Made by a program: the position numbers and the translations under genes. The notes under the pieces are model-generated. The model was not told where the DNA came from and made no database searches. It saw only the letters and a program-made list of their open reading frames with translations. From Fulvia fulva (taxonomy: Eukaryota > Ascomycota > Dothideomycetes > Mycosphaerellales > Mycosphaerellaceae), in NCBI RefSeq assembly GCF_020509005.1, contig NC_063021.1, positions 3,100,001 through 3,164,000 of the forward strand: 64,000 bases of DNA, written 5' to 3'. Each line of letters begins with the position of its first letter. Position 1 is the first letter of the stretch. Shown piece after piece: positions 45,401 to 57,310 of the stretch.

Positions 45401-48400
45401 ATATTAAGTAATAGTAGAGTAGCGACCTATTATCGGCGTATTACCTATATTATATAGACCTACTCCGTAACGAGTTCTAGGGCCGTTATAGTAGACCGCT
45501 CTAGCCGGGCTCCTATCTACTCGGCCGGGAGGAGCTAGTACTCCTCGGCTAGCTTAGAGATACGGTCGGCCGCGATACGCTCTAGCGCCTTCCCGACCGT
45601 ACTTAGTAGGGCTATCGGGCGGTAGGCCTTCCCGACGTCGTATCTAGCCTTACCCTCCTTACGGAGGACGACTATACTCGAGTACCGGAAAGGAGTCGGT
45701 ACGTAGAACTACCGGAGGTATATCGTAAATAGCCCCGCGAGGTATAGGCCGAGCGTCTAGCGGTAGTATTTAAGGAATCGGTTCGGGATCTTATCCGGTC
45801 TAGGGGTCTTATCTAGTAGCGCTACTTTTAGTACTATTAGTACCTCCGCCTCTATTACCTCTTAGCTAGTCTCGAGCTCTATTAGGTATATAAAGCCCTC
45901 GATATCGTCGAGCCGAGCCGTAACTAGAGGAGGGAAGAACGCTTCTACTAATACGTCGGCTCTACCTTACTAGGTTTCCTAGAGAATCCCTTATCTATTA
46001 TAGATAGGCGGGAATTATAGTAGTAGCGGCGGCGTCCCCGGCTTTCTCGTACGCGCCTACTTAGCGAGCTTCTAGATCTTACTCTAGTCTCCTATAGCTT
46101 CCCTAACGGCGTCGCGCTACGCGATATTACCCTAGCGCCGGATAATCCTACCTTTCTCGTTATCTAACCGGCGGTATTAGGCGTATATAGCGTCCTATTT
46201 CGTCTCCTTCTACTAGCCTCTCGCCGCTACCGTAGAGCGGACTATATCTACGTATTTCTATAACTAGGCTAGCGACGCGTACTTAGAGGGTCGGGCTTAG
46301 GGAATTATATTCCGGATAACTCCCGCGATATACTACTATAGGTTCTCTACTACCGCGTCGAGTTCCGCTTCTAAGTAGAGGGGTATTAGCGGTAGGAGGG
46401 CCGTTATTTGTTCCTTTAGGGTCTTATTAACCTCCTTCTAGTCTATACGCTTCTACTAGGGCCGCGGTTCGGGGACTAGTAGCGCTTATAGGTATACTAT
46501 ATCGAACGTTGTATAGATAGCTAGGTAGTCTAGGTAACTAGTATCGAGTTCTAGGTCCGTATTAGAGAAGACTATCCGCTAGGCTAACTATTAGGTCGTA
46601 AAGGTTAGGTTAAGCGTTTAGCTCGTATTTTACTATTAGTACGTAACTATATCTACTAGGAGTACTAGGTTAAGGCCGGATACTTCTATTAGGCCGATAA
46701 GTATATTAGCGGTAGTATAGGCCGAGAGTACGCTATCCCCTCCCTATCTCGGGTAGTAGAGGTTAAGGTTACCGACTAAGATATATATATCGGCGTCCTC
46801 CTAGAGGGCTCCTTAGAGCTAGTAGAGAGTAGTCGACTAGCTATCGTCTTCTATCGAGCCCGGTATAGAGTACTAGTTCTAGGCGTTATAGATAGCTACT
46901 ATTTCACGTCGGTAAGGCGTAGCGGTAGCGAAGCTACGTCGCTAGAGTAGGTATAGGTCGTCTACGTTATTATCGCGATTTCTTTACTTACGTAGAAGTA
47001 GACCTACGCTACCGGCTAGTTACCTTTAGGGACTACGAGGTAGTATCTTAGGTCTCCGAGTATCGTCTTCCCGTTCGTCTACTATTCCTAGATAGCGACT
47101 ACGTAGTATCGGCTAGGGTATAGGAGGCTAAGTAGTAACTTATAGGCCTTATCCTTACTCTTATTAGCGTTATACTATATAATAGTTAGTTAGATAAGCG
47201 TATTATTTATAGTTAGACTATTATATTAGCTATAGTTCTCCGTTCTATCTCCGCGGTTAGGCCGCTACCGCTATCGGAGCTACTAGTATAGGTACTTTAC
47301 CTCCGTAAGGACGGAATATCGTTATATCGAGGCGCGTCTATCTAGAGGCCTAGGCCCGGGGGTCGGTAAGTACTAGTTAACCTACTCCGTATACTAGGCG
47401 TCTATCGCCGTTCGGTCGCCTCTTCTTACCTACTTCTATAACTAGCTAGAAACCGTCGGTATCGATCCTTAGTCGGTATAATACGGTCGCTATTTCTCCT
47501 CCTACTATTATACGCCTAGACGCGCTCCTACCGCCTACTCCGCCGCCTACCTCTTTACTCTATACCTACCTATCTACGCCTTATAGCCTCTACCGTAGTT
47601 AGCGTACTTACTTATCTCGGGTTAGGGGTAGTCGCGGGTATTATACGCTATCGCGTAGTAGCCGTACTAGGTCTCCCGTCGGTAGTATTTTATAGTATAT
47701 CCGAATCCCTAGTACCGGAAGTACTAGGTTACTATATAGGTATAGTTATACTTCTCTACGTAGTAGTACGAGTAGGCGAGGACTAGTCCCTTTAGTAGAC
47801 GTATATATTATAGTCTATTTGGCCTATATAACGGTAGAGACGTATTTCCTCTATATAGTCGTAAACCCGTTCGATAATTTAGATAGAGCGGCGAGGATAG
47901 GTTTATACCCTACCTCGATTTAAATATTCGAGTATAGATTATAGGGTAAGATCTTAACCCTTTTTATATCTATACTAAGAAGAAGGGTCTCGACCTCTCT
48001 GTAATAGTTCTTTACGTTATCTAGTACGACCTTATATAGGTAGCCGTATCTATAGAATATATCTTTATAAAGGAAGTCCGAAATTTTTATAGATATAATC
48101 CCTTTCGACCCGTAGATAACCGCTTTTATCTCGACCTATATAGTAACGACTTCTCTCGCTATAAGGAGGGCTCCTCTAGAGGTAATATATACCGGATCGG
48201 CAACCTACCTTTCTCTAACGACTATTCATAATAACGGGCGTAGTTCTACGGCTCGGGGGTAGCTATTTCTAAAGTAGTATAGTAGGTACGCCTTATAATA
48301 TCGAGCGTATACTTTATATATACCCTTCTACTACTATCTTTAGCTAAGCTTCTAGAAATAGTAGTCCGTAGAGCGATACCCCTAACTTTCGTACGTACTC

Positions 48401-49715
48401 TATACGAGCTTATCTCGTACTTCTAATTTATTAATTACTCGCTATTATAGTATATTAAATCTAGCTTATCAGTATAGGACTTTATCCTCTATAACGAAGT
48501 TATAATTTTTCTTATTATACCTCTAATATTAGGAGAGACTTATACCTTCTAGCCTTCTTCGCTTTTCGACGATATACGTAAATACGCGGACTCGTAACTA
48601 TACTTATCGGGCGCGGTAAGGATATTCTCATCTCCCTAGCCTTCTCCTATAATTTACTATATAGAGAAGGTAAGACAGAGGATATAATCTATCTCGTCCT
48701 CGTATCTCTAGTCGCCCTTAATAGTAGTAAGTTCTTCTTCCGTCGGCTCCTCTTCTATAAACTCTATACGTAAAAGCGTATCTAGACCGCTATAACGGTA
48801 CCTAGGAATTTATCGTACCTCGAATATAAATAGACAGATCTAGATAATCCACCTTATAATAGCCGCGTTAGGTAAATCCGACTAACCTCTATTAAGCTAA
48901 TAGACTAATATATTCGCGTTAATCTTAAGGACGAAATATACTCCGTATAGCTATAGGCAATACTTTCGGAGGGCCTTTAATACGCCGAGACATTCGAGTT
49001 TACCTAACTCGTACTTTCTCTCGGCCTTAGACTATAGTCCGCTCTTATATCTATACGGGTGGCGTATCTTCTTATTATAAGGCTTTACCTATATAAGCAT
49101 ATAGCCCTAGTCTATCCCTAACGTATCTACGGTAAGAACGATCTCTCCTACCGTTTTATTATCTAGGGTTATCGGATATTTAAGGGCCTTAAGTATAGAG
49201 ATGCTTATTAATCGCTTACTAATTTCCGCCTCTACCTTTTTATATTCGTTATCCTATATAAATTCTATATTCTTCCGTATAAGACTAGCGATAATAGATA
49301 TATTAGGGATCTATACGCGATTATACCCCGTAAGGCTAATCTAAGTTTATACGTTAGTAGTACTCTTAAGGTCTAGCTAGTTAACGACTTGTACGACTAT
49401 CGTAGGATATAGGTAGCGGCTAGTAGTATTAGTAATATAGCCGACGATCTTTAGCCTTTTATATAAGAGCTACAACTTATACTATAATACGGTTATACCG
49501 GCTCTCTTAAGGTCGGCGAGGATAGTATTAAGAGATATTATATATTCTATAATAAATCTCCGAAGACCCGGGTCTACCTTCTCGTTATTATACCGTATCT
49601 TAGGTCCCCTTACGGCTACATTATTAAGGAAGGGTCGAGCTCTATATATAAATATATTGTTTATTAAGCTATTATAGTGCCTCCTAGCCTATATAGCTAT
49701 TCTACGTACTTCTGT
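42424..49715 (-). mobile_element. Ty3/gypsy LTR retrotransposon, minus strand, RIP-degraded and split by a LINE
   Basis: Reading leftwards: reverse transcriptase with RPFLNNVAVRGPK at about 49,600-49,635 (FLDD turned to FLNN), the following IVGYIT and TGYNRVWIPN-like stretches near 49,300-49,450, and RNase H at about 49,080-48,850 (KAERKYELGKLECLGVLKALRKY, with SDLPNA after it). More of the pol frame follows to 47,808. After the inserted LINE, the chain resumes at 43,323 and shows a post-integrase segment near 43,090-42,830 (EEYKVGFLVLI, KGIIEKDRLKKIYY, RGPF). Stops fall at former Gln/Trp codons. No LTR was found at either end. The upstream part is cut off at the junction with another LINE near 49,715, so its edges are approximate. 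Confidence 0.75.
43339..47792 (-). mobile_element. LINE (non-LTR retrotransposon) A with 15-bp target-site duplication, RIP-degraded
   Basis: 4,454 bp between two perfect copies of TAGTAGACGTATATA (43,324-43,338 and 47,793-47,807), the target-site duplication. The left end is an (ATA)n run, the 3' tail of an element read on the minus strand. In order from the right: two CCHC zinc knuckles near 47,720-47,640 with most Cys changed to Tyr; an AP-type endonuclease motif VGNLNLYYP near 46,780-46,751; reverse transcriptase with a TPRPDKIPNRFLK stretch near 45,800, a GIP-GS...LFLF region near 45,200, and FIDN (from FVDD) at 45,126-45,115; then a long 3' part that may hold RNase H. The layout resembles Tad1/I-type LINEs. 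It is inserted in the gypsy element's pol gene. Confidence 0.82.
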
Positions 49716-50776
49716 CTTACGAAGGGGAAACCGCTCGCGGTAAAAACCCCTCTCCTCTCCTATACTACTATTGTCCGTTATTTGCCTTCCCGCTTTCCTT
49801 ATAAAGGGTGTACTAGTGTCATAGGCCTGCCCTAATGACTACCTTGTCTATATCCCCTTAGTCTCCCTCCTCTTCTCTATCTACTCCTCCGTCTCGTTAG
49901 CTAGTTTAAACTAGGTAAGGTATCCTTATCTTAGGACCTAACGTGCTATCCTCTATACGTCGCTCTTATTCGTAACGATCGACTAGTAGTCGCGTCTAGC
50001 TACTCTCGCTCTCTATATACTCCGCCCTTCTACCTACTATAGGTACTGTACGACTATATATTCCGGGTTCTACGACGGGTAGCTATACTTATACGCTAGG
50101 TTATCTATATCTAGGACGTTTCTCCTATATAAGTAAGCCCTAAGCCCGATATATTCGGACCGGATTTAGATTATTACGCTTACTTCTACCCTTATAAGGT
50201 CGCGGTATAGGAGGTAGTTATGTCTCTAGAAGGTTCGTAGGGCTAGGGGGCCTATTCTCGCTAGCGGGTTACTATTCTATTCCTATTCCTATAGGTAGTA
50301 GGCTATCTACTCTACGAGGCTCTAGGACTTTGCCTTGCTCCCCTTCTTTTCCCGGGTTCTTCGTTCCTCCTCCTCCCTCGCTAGCTACTCCGGCGTACCT
50401 TATACTTTCCTAAAAATCCGTAGGTCGTCCCGCTTCTAACTCCTCCTTACGTACGGTCCTATATATAGCCGGCTATATCTCTATACGACTCGTGCTATCT
50501 TATCGTAGATAGTTTACTATACTAGGTACTCTATCGTCTTCGCCGTATATTAGATCCTAATCCCTTAGATATAGTAACAGACAGGTAGTGTCCCGGTTTA
50601 TATCTCGGCTACTCTCGTCGGTATAGTCCTATACGCTCCGAGAATTCTCCTTAAGTTATCTACTTAAGTTCGATTAAGAGGCTATTCGATATGTCGCGGT
50701 ACTAGCTTATCGACTCCCCCCGTACCCTAGATTTATACCCCGTAAAGTATTGCTAGTCAAACGATTACTTTATATA

Positions 50777-53168
50777 GATAGATAGATTTGTTATTCCTCT
50801 ATTCTAGGACCCTATTCGGCCTATATAGGTATATATCTATTGTTATATATAAAGGGAAACCCGAATAGGTGAAAACCCTTCCTACCCCCGACCTCTCCTT
50901 ATCTAGATTAGCTTTCCCTCTAAATGTACGTAGTCTATATTACTACCCCGTTAGCACCCGCTCCTAGCCGGTCTCGTCGCGCTACGGCGTATCCTCTCTA
51001 CCTATACTAGTCCTACTAGGCGGTACTATTCTAGCTAGCCCTTCTCTAGTATCTAGTTCGTAATACGCCGTAGGTCCTTAACGTTATTAAGAAGTGCCCT
51101 AATCGTCCGGTTCCTCGCCTTTACTATCTACTCCCCCCTTCCTAGCGACTACCTCGTATAGACGAGGAGTACGTACCGTATATTCTAGGAGTAATAGCCG
51201 TAGGGGTAGCTAGTATTTATATATAGTAGAACCTTCCTCTAGAATAGGTACCCCTAGAGGCCGATATGTTTGCTTTGTAGTTAGGTTACTATACTACTCT
51301 ATATCCTCGTAAGGCGATAGTAGATAAGCTTTAGGGGGTACTTAACCGCGGATTTTGTAGCTAACTATTCCTTAGGTTATCCCGCTAGCTAAGGGCATCT
51401 ACTATACCCTATAACCTAGTTATTCTACCTCTCTTTCTATAGTTACTCTATAAACGATTTCTTACCCTCCTATTATATTACTAGCTATTTGTCTCTTACT
51501 CGGTAGTTCGGCTCGTTTCCGGGTCGAATACCCTTATACGCTAGTACTAATTTACGGGCCCTTACGACTATACTAGCAATGACCTTCTATACTAGGTACT
51601 ATACCGACTTGCCTAAGTAGGAGGTCCGTAGTCCCTAGATATATAGGTCGATTGGCGGTATAGCGGTCTCGTACTTAAGTATCCTTATTAGTATCGACTT
51701 ATATACCCCGGTGACCTTCCTTAGGCATTGGTTTTAGATCTTCGCTAGCGGCGCGACGAGTCCCTTCGATAGGTAGGCCCTCTCGCCTAAGGACTATACT
51801 TAGCTACTATAGGTAAGGACTAGCCGTATAATAGCCGTATATAGAAGTCGTAACTACTAAAAGTCCGCCCTCTATATAGACGTAGTAAGCCTCTAGTATA
51901 ATACTATATTCTGTTTAGCTTTCCGTAATATTACCTATATATCCTTCCTCTACCGTAGCGCCGGGCCTACCTATAGTCCGAGGATCCTAAGCTAATTTAC
52001 CGGGTTAGTCGTATACCCCTATATCTCGATAGAAGCTTATATATTATATAACCGTAGCCGGCGCGTAAAGTGTATTAGATTGTACTTTTCTAGGGTAAGC
52101 CGAGCCCTATACCTCCTAGCCTAGTCCTCGTAGATCTTATACTTCTCTACTAGTAGCCTATAGTTCTCCTTAGTCGAGGACGACTACGCTAGGATGTTTA
52201 TATCGTCTACGAAGCCGCTCGTAGCGGTGTTCTAGGATTCTAGGGCTAGAAGTAGCGTCGCTATAAAGAAGAGGAATAGGATAGATACTGTTAAATAGGT
52301 ACGAGTTACGTAGTAGTAGAAGATAGCGGATTATACGAAAGACGAAGAAGGACCTAATAGGATAGCGTATATCTATATACAGTATCGCCGGTATTAGTAT
52401 AGGTGTTTTAGGAGGGACAGCTATACTTAGGACTTGACTAGTAAGCCCTAATTACTAATCCCCCTAAGCACCTAATGTTGACCCTATGACCTGTATATTC
52501 TTAATAGATACTAGCGTTAAGCCTTACGGGATTCTAGTATAGACTACTTAAAATAGGCTTTGATACTAGCCGACTAGGATCGACGTACTACGGTTTTAGA
52601 GGTAGGACCGTACGAAGTTAATAAGCTACTTAGGGAGTCCTTTCGACCTTAAGATATAGAGTAGCCGCGGGTATAATACGTAGTCGAAGGCTCTCGATAT
52701 GTCTAGACTAAGTAAGGATGCTACCTTGTCCCTATTCCTATACTAGATAGCCTTTACCTAAGAGGTAATAAGTTCTATCGCGGATAGCGTCGATCGCTAT
52801 AGGCGCGTACCTATCTAGGTGTCCGGGAGTAGGAAGTACTCCTCTACCGCCTCGGAGAGTCTCGTTATAACTAGCTTCTTAAGCGCCTTCCTAAGAGTAT
52901 TAAGGAGCGTAATTAGGCGGTACGACTTTACCTACGTATAGTCTTCCTTTTACGGCTTATATAGGACTACTATCGTCGATTATTTAAATACTATTAGGTA
53001 GTATCTGGTCTATAGGCAGGCGTTAAAGATCGCTACGACTACTAGGGCTAGTTAATCTCTATACTTCTTTAGTAGCTCGTTTAGGATCCTATCCGGCCCC
53101 GGGGCTTTCTTTGCCGGTAACTTCCTAAGTATAGCGGTAATATCTCCCTCGGACATATCCTATTAGAC
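50777..53168 (-). mobile_element. LINE C, 5'-truncated, with 15-bp target-site duplication and TAGA-repeat tail
   Basis: 2,392 bp between two perfect copies of CGATTACTTTATATA (50,762-50,776 and 53,169-53,183). The left edge is GATAGATAGA, a short simple-repeat 3' tail. The right end stops inside the reverse transcriptase region (GPDRILNELLKKY near 53,090), so the endonuclease and gag parts are missing: a typical 5' truncation by incomplete reverse transcription. FVDD lies at 52,213-52,202. A solo LTR (52,289-52,506) interrupts the RT domain. The first about 900 bp match the last 900 bp of the window closely (same family as LINE E). Confidence 0.85.
52284..52511. mobile_element. Solo LTR with 5-bp target-site duplication
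   Basis: 218 bp (52,289-52,506) starting TGTTAAATAG and ending TTCTTAATA. The end would be TTAACA before RIP, the usual TG...CA with short inverted ends. It is flanked by GATAC on both sides (52,284-52,288 and 52,507-52,511). Removing it and one GATAC restores the reverse transcriptase reading of LINE C between LFLF-like and GI-like motifs. No internal retroelement sequence is present, so it looks like the product of LTR-LTR recombination. Its parent element is not in the window. Confidence 0.75.
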
Positions 53169-56100
53169 CGATTACTTTATATATTATTCTTACTTTGTCG
53201 AAGGTTGCCCCCTACGGTGACTTAGTAAGACGTGTTATTAATGCCTCGTTTACTTATACCCTATTCTAGGCCTTCTTAATCTATAGGTTCTAGCTTAGCT
53301 TCGGGTCTAGCTAGATTCCTAGTACTCGGAGTTCGGGGGAGGGCTACGTCTCGTATCCCTAGATTATTATAGTTGCCTATATATTGTAGTAGGTCCTCGC
53401 TTTACTGAAGTAGATTAGCTAGTATTTCTCTAGGGCAAAACGGACGCCGTAGCGTCTAGCCTAGTCCTCGTATACTCTATGTCTCTCCGTAAGTAGTCTA
53501 TAGTTTTCCTCCGTTATCGCGGACTAGGCTAGGATATTTATATCGTCTACGAAGCCTAACGCCAAAGTCTAAGGGGACGTAAGTAAGGGGATAAGGTCGG
53601 CTATAAAGATTAGGAATAGGATCGGGGATAGCGTAGATCCTTAGGGGATTCCGGTCTCTACGTATACCCTTTCGGATTTATACCTCCCGAAGACTATTCT
53701 TATAGTCCTCTCTTTAAGGAAGGAGTAAATAAATTTCGTAGCCTTTATAGGGACTCCTTTCTATCGGAGTATATAGAGTAGTCTTTCGTAGGAGACGTTA
53801 TTTAATACTCCGGAGATGTCTAGGAAGAGTAGCGATACTATTCTATCCCGTCTATAGTACTAGAGGGTTTAGATCTATTTGGTTATTAGTTCTATTACTA
53901 TAAGGGTTAAGCGGTTACTTCTCCCTCCTATCTATATCTCCGGGAGGATATTGTTCTCCTCGACTAGTTTTATAAGTCTCTAGGCTACTACCTTCTCTAG
54001 GATCTTCCCTACTATATTTAGGAGCGTAATCGGTCTATATAACTTAAGCCTATTATAGTCTTTCTTCTATAGCTTCCGGATAACTACTATTAGGGAGTCT
54101 CTATACGGCTTCGGATAGTAGCCTTTCCGTAGATAAGTAGTAAAGAGCTTAGCTAGGCTCGGGGCGATTTCCTCTTTATATTCCTTTAGTAGGAGGTTTA
54201 GGATTTTGTCGGGCCCTAGGGCCTTTTTTCCCTTAAGCTGTCCTATTACGGCCTTAACCTCGCCTAGCTAGACTGTCTAGTATATATCTAGTAGTTCCGG
54301 GTACGACGTGCCTACTATATCCGTTAGGTCCGCGTCGACTTATATTAAGAAGAAGTAGTCCGTAAACGCCTTCGCTTTTACCTCCGGCGTTAACCTTAGC
54401 GTTCCCGTTATATCGACTATAGGCGGGAAGTAAGGCGTCTTCTCGGTCCCTCTGGCTCTCGCCTACCTCGCTAGTCGCTATATCTAGTTAGGATTCTCTA
54501 TTACGAGCCCGACCGTCGTTCTCTAGTCTAGCTATTTATCCCGACGTACCTAGGCTTTCTTAGCTTAGCTAGCCCTTTAGTATACGTCCTATATTACTTA
54601 TATATACTCCTTCGTCTACTCTCGTCTAGCCCTCCTCGCCTCCTTTACCCTTCCCGCGTACGCCGGAGTCTAGAATAGCTTCTATCTTTAAGAAGGTCGA
54701 ATATAGGGTATATACCGACGAGCTATCCTCTATACGACTATCGTTATCCGTTCGGCTTCCTTATCGAGCTCGGCTTCTTATTCTACTTCTATTCCCGCTT
54801 CTAGTCCCGTATTTGCTCTATTATTATATAGTCGTACCGCTAGTTCGTCTCGGATTTCCTCCTACGGGGCCTTCTTCTAGTTTAGGCGTAGCTCCGCTAT
54901 AGGTTCCTCCTCGACTCCTACCTCGATTGTTATCTAGATCGAGATATAGTCTAATCCTACTTCGAGCGAGAGGTTCGGGCGGTACTTATCTAGTCTCGTT
55001 ACTAGCCCTCTTAAGAGAAAGTATAGGTCGATCGTACTTACGCTTAATCTCGCCTTCTACGTCTCTATACCCTTTAGGGTCGCTAGTTCTATATCGCGGC
55101 TTGCGGTAATTTCTAGTAACTTACCTCCTAGGTATACGTATAGGAGGGTAAAGGCTAGACCCTATTACGGGTAGTAAAGGTTAAAGTTGCCTACTAGGAC
55201 TTAGTATATATCCCCTTATTTAAGTATCCGGTCTAGCGTAGCTAGGGTTCCTAGGTCTCTACTCGTTCGTCCTTATAGAGTAGGGTTATAGACGTTATAG
55301 ATTCGGACGGTTCCCTAGCCTATTGCTATTTCGATTGTCGTTATGTCCCCCTAGTAGCCCTCCGGCTATAGTACGACCTTCTATACTTCTATACTAATAG
55401 CCTTACTTACGTAGGTATATATTCTTAGGGTATATCCTATACCCCTACCAATTACCGTATAGTATCGTTAGTCGTTATAGGTTACCGGTTTACTTATATA
55501 TAGATTAGTCTAAGGTTCCTATAGCGCTACGATATAGTACTTTTAGTAGTCGAGTTCTTATAGGAAGTAGAGTTAGACCTTATCTTTGCTCTTATTAACG
55601 TTATACTATATAATAGTAAGGTTGTCCTATACTACTATTATAGGCTGACTAGGATAATGTCTATAGGGGTGCTCCGGGCTTAAGTAGTACCTACGGTTAT
55701 CGTATCTTCCTCTTAGGTTAGTAGGCCTTCGGTCGGTAGGGGTATTCTAAAAATCCGTATCTATCCTATCTCGTTTACCGCCCTATTTAGCCCCCTTAGC
55801 CGTCCTAGCGGCGGGTACGTACTCGGTAGGGTGCCTCTTATAGCCTCCTCCGTTCTCTTTCTTTTTACTACCTTAAAGCCTTTATATTAAGCGCTACCTT
55901 ACTACGGACTAGGATACCTCGCTAGGGTCGTTATTCGTACTTAGTTAGCCTTCCCTTTTACGGCGATCCGGGTTAGGCATTAGCTCGAGTACGCTAGGTA
56001 TTTCCGGCTATAGTATACGTACCTTACTTCTTCTCGTAGGCATTACTTTCCCTAGTATAGGCCTACGTAGTATAGGTACTTCGGGGTCTTCTCCGTATAT

Positions 56101-57310
56101 TTCGGGGCGATATGTCCGTACTATTAGTAGTTAAAGTATTAGAGTACTCTATAGCTACTCTAGTAGATTTTCGTAGTAAGACGTTTATAGTTCTAGTATA
56201 GTCCTTTATCTAGGACAAGGTTTACTTATTCTATATTTGCTATCTAGACGATTAATAAGGAGTATATCTTTATTAGTTCGACGCTCCTATATAGCTAGAC
56301 GGCCTTAGAGAAGCGTACTCCTAGGTATATACTCTAGTTCTATATTTATAGCTAGGGGAGGTCATTTTCGACCTTAAAGGTTCTAGGGACCCTATAGACT
56401 ATTACTATAGATTGTTAGTAGGAGACCTTTGCTAACTTTACTACTTTAGTTATCTATTCCTTATATGTCTCGAGTCTTTATCGGTCTGTCTCCTATACGG
56501 TAAAAAGCCTTACTACCCCCCTTAGCTCTACCTTCGCTCCTACGATCTCCTTCCGGCCGATTCTATCTACGAGCTCCTTACTTATAAGGCCCTCGAGTTC
56601 CCTTTTCTCCTCCGGGTCGGTAACGTAGACTCGGATCGCGTTATTAGTCCTCTAGTGCTAGGCCGGATAGTATCCCGCGGCAATTATAGCCTACGTAGGG
56701 TTCTTCTATTATATTACGTACTATATAGTCTAGTAGATTGTTCTTAGGGTCTAGTATTCGAGTGCCTTAAGTATACTAGGGAGCTACGCGATTATATTCT
56801 TATATACTCGGGCTAGGTGTTTGTCTTCGTCTAGTATTACCTAGGCTTCTTTATACAATTCTGTCTACGCGGAGGGGCCGGGGGCGGCTAGGGTTCGTTA
56901 TACTTTTCCTAGGCCCTTAGCTTGTTATCGTTAGCCGTTGTCTTACTATTGCTAGGTTAGTTATTAGCTAAGCTATTAATAGGTTAGTTACTACTAGCTA
57001 GGTTCCTATATTACTTCCCCGTTTATAGAGATTTAGGTGTCCCTCGTAAGCTACCTAATGCTCGCGAGTTAGGCTTAGGATCTAGTCTCTATATCGCTAT
57101 ACTTTAGCTACGGCTAAGGTTAGAAGTTGCCTAAATAGGCAATCTACCTCCGCGGCTCCGTAATTTTAGGGACCTATTAGATAGGAGGTAGATTCCTATT
57201 TTCTAGTCGCTTTCCGTAGCAATTACGTAGCCGCTAGTATAGGCGCGCTACTCTTGTTCTCGTTAGGTAATAGCCTTAATAGGCGCTTTCGAATAGTACG
57301 TCGTACAAGG

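Larger units (their letters stand above)
49716..57310 (-). mobile_element. LINE B, RIP-degraded, split by LINE C
   Basis: Minus-strand element; edges are approximate. From the right: a CCHC knuckle near 56,160-56,090 (Y-x2-x-Y-x4-H-x4-Y, original Cys now Tyr, with YGHIAPKY); endonuclease motif VGNFNLYYP at 55,197-55,168; reverse transcriptase motif GPDKILNLLLKEYK near 54,230; GIP-GSTLSPILFLIFIAD near 53,660-53,590; and FVDD at 53,553-53,542. LINE C interrupts it between 50,762 and 53,183. The part at 49,716-50,775, with a GGGGAAACC...AAAACCCC 3'-end signature like the other LINEs, is probably its 3' end. That last link is inferred from the target-site duplication of LINE C. Confidence 0.65.

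Noticed and set aside
54927..55109. Plus-strand open frame of 60 codons
   Set aside because: It is antisense to the endonuclease region of LINE B, so it is a shadow of the minus-strand element.
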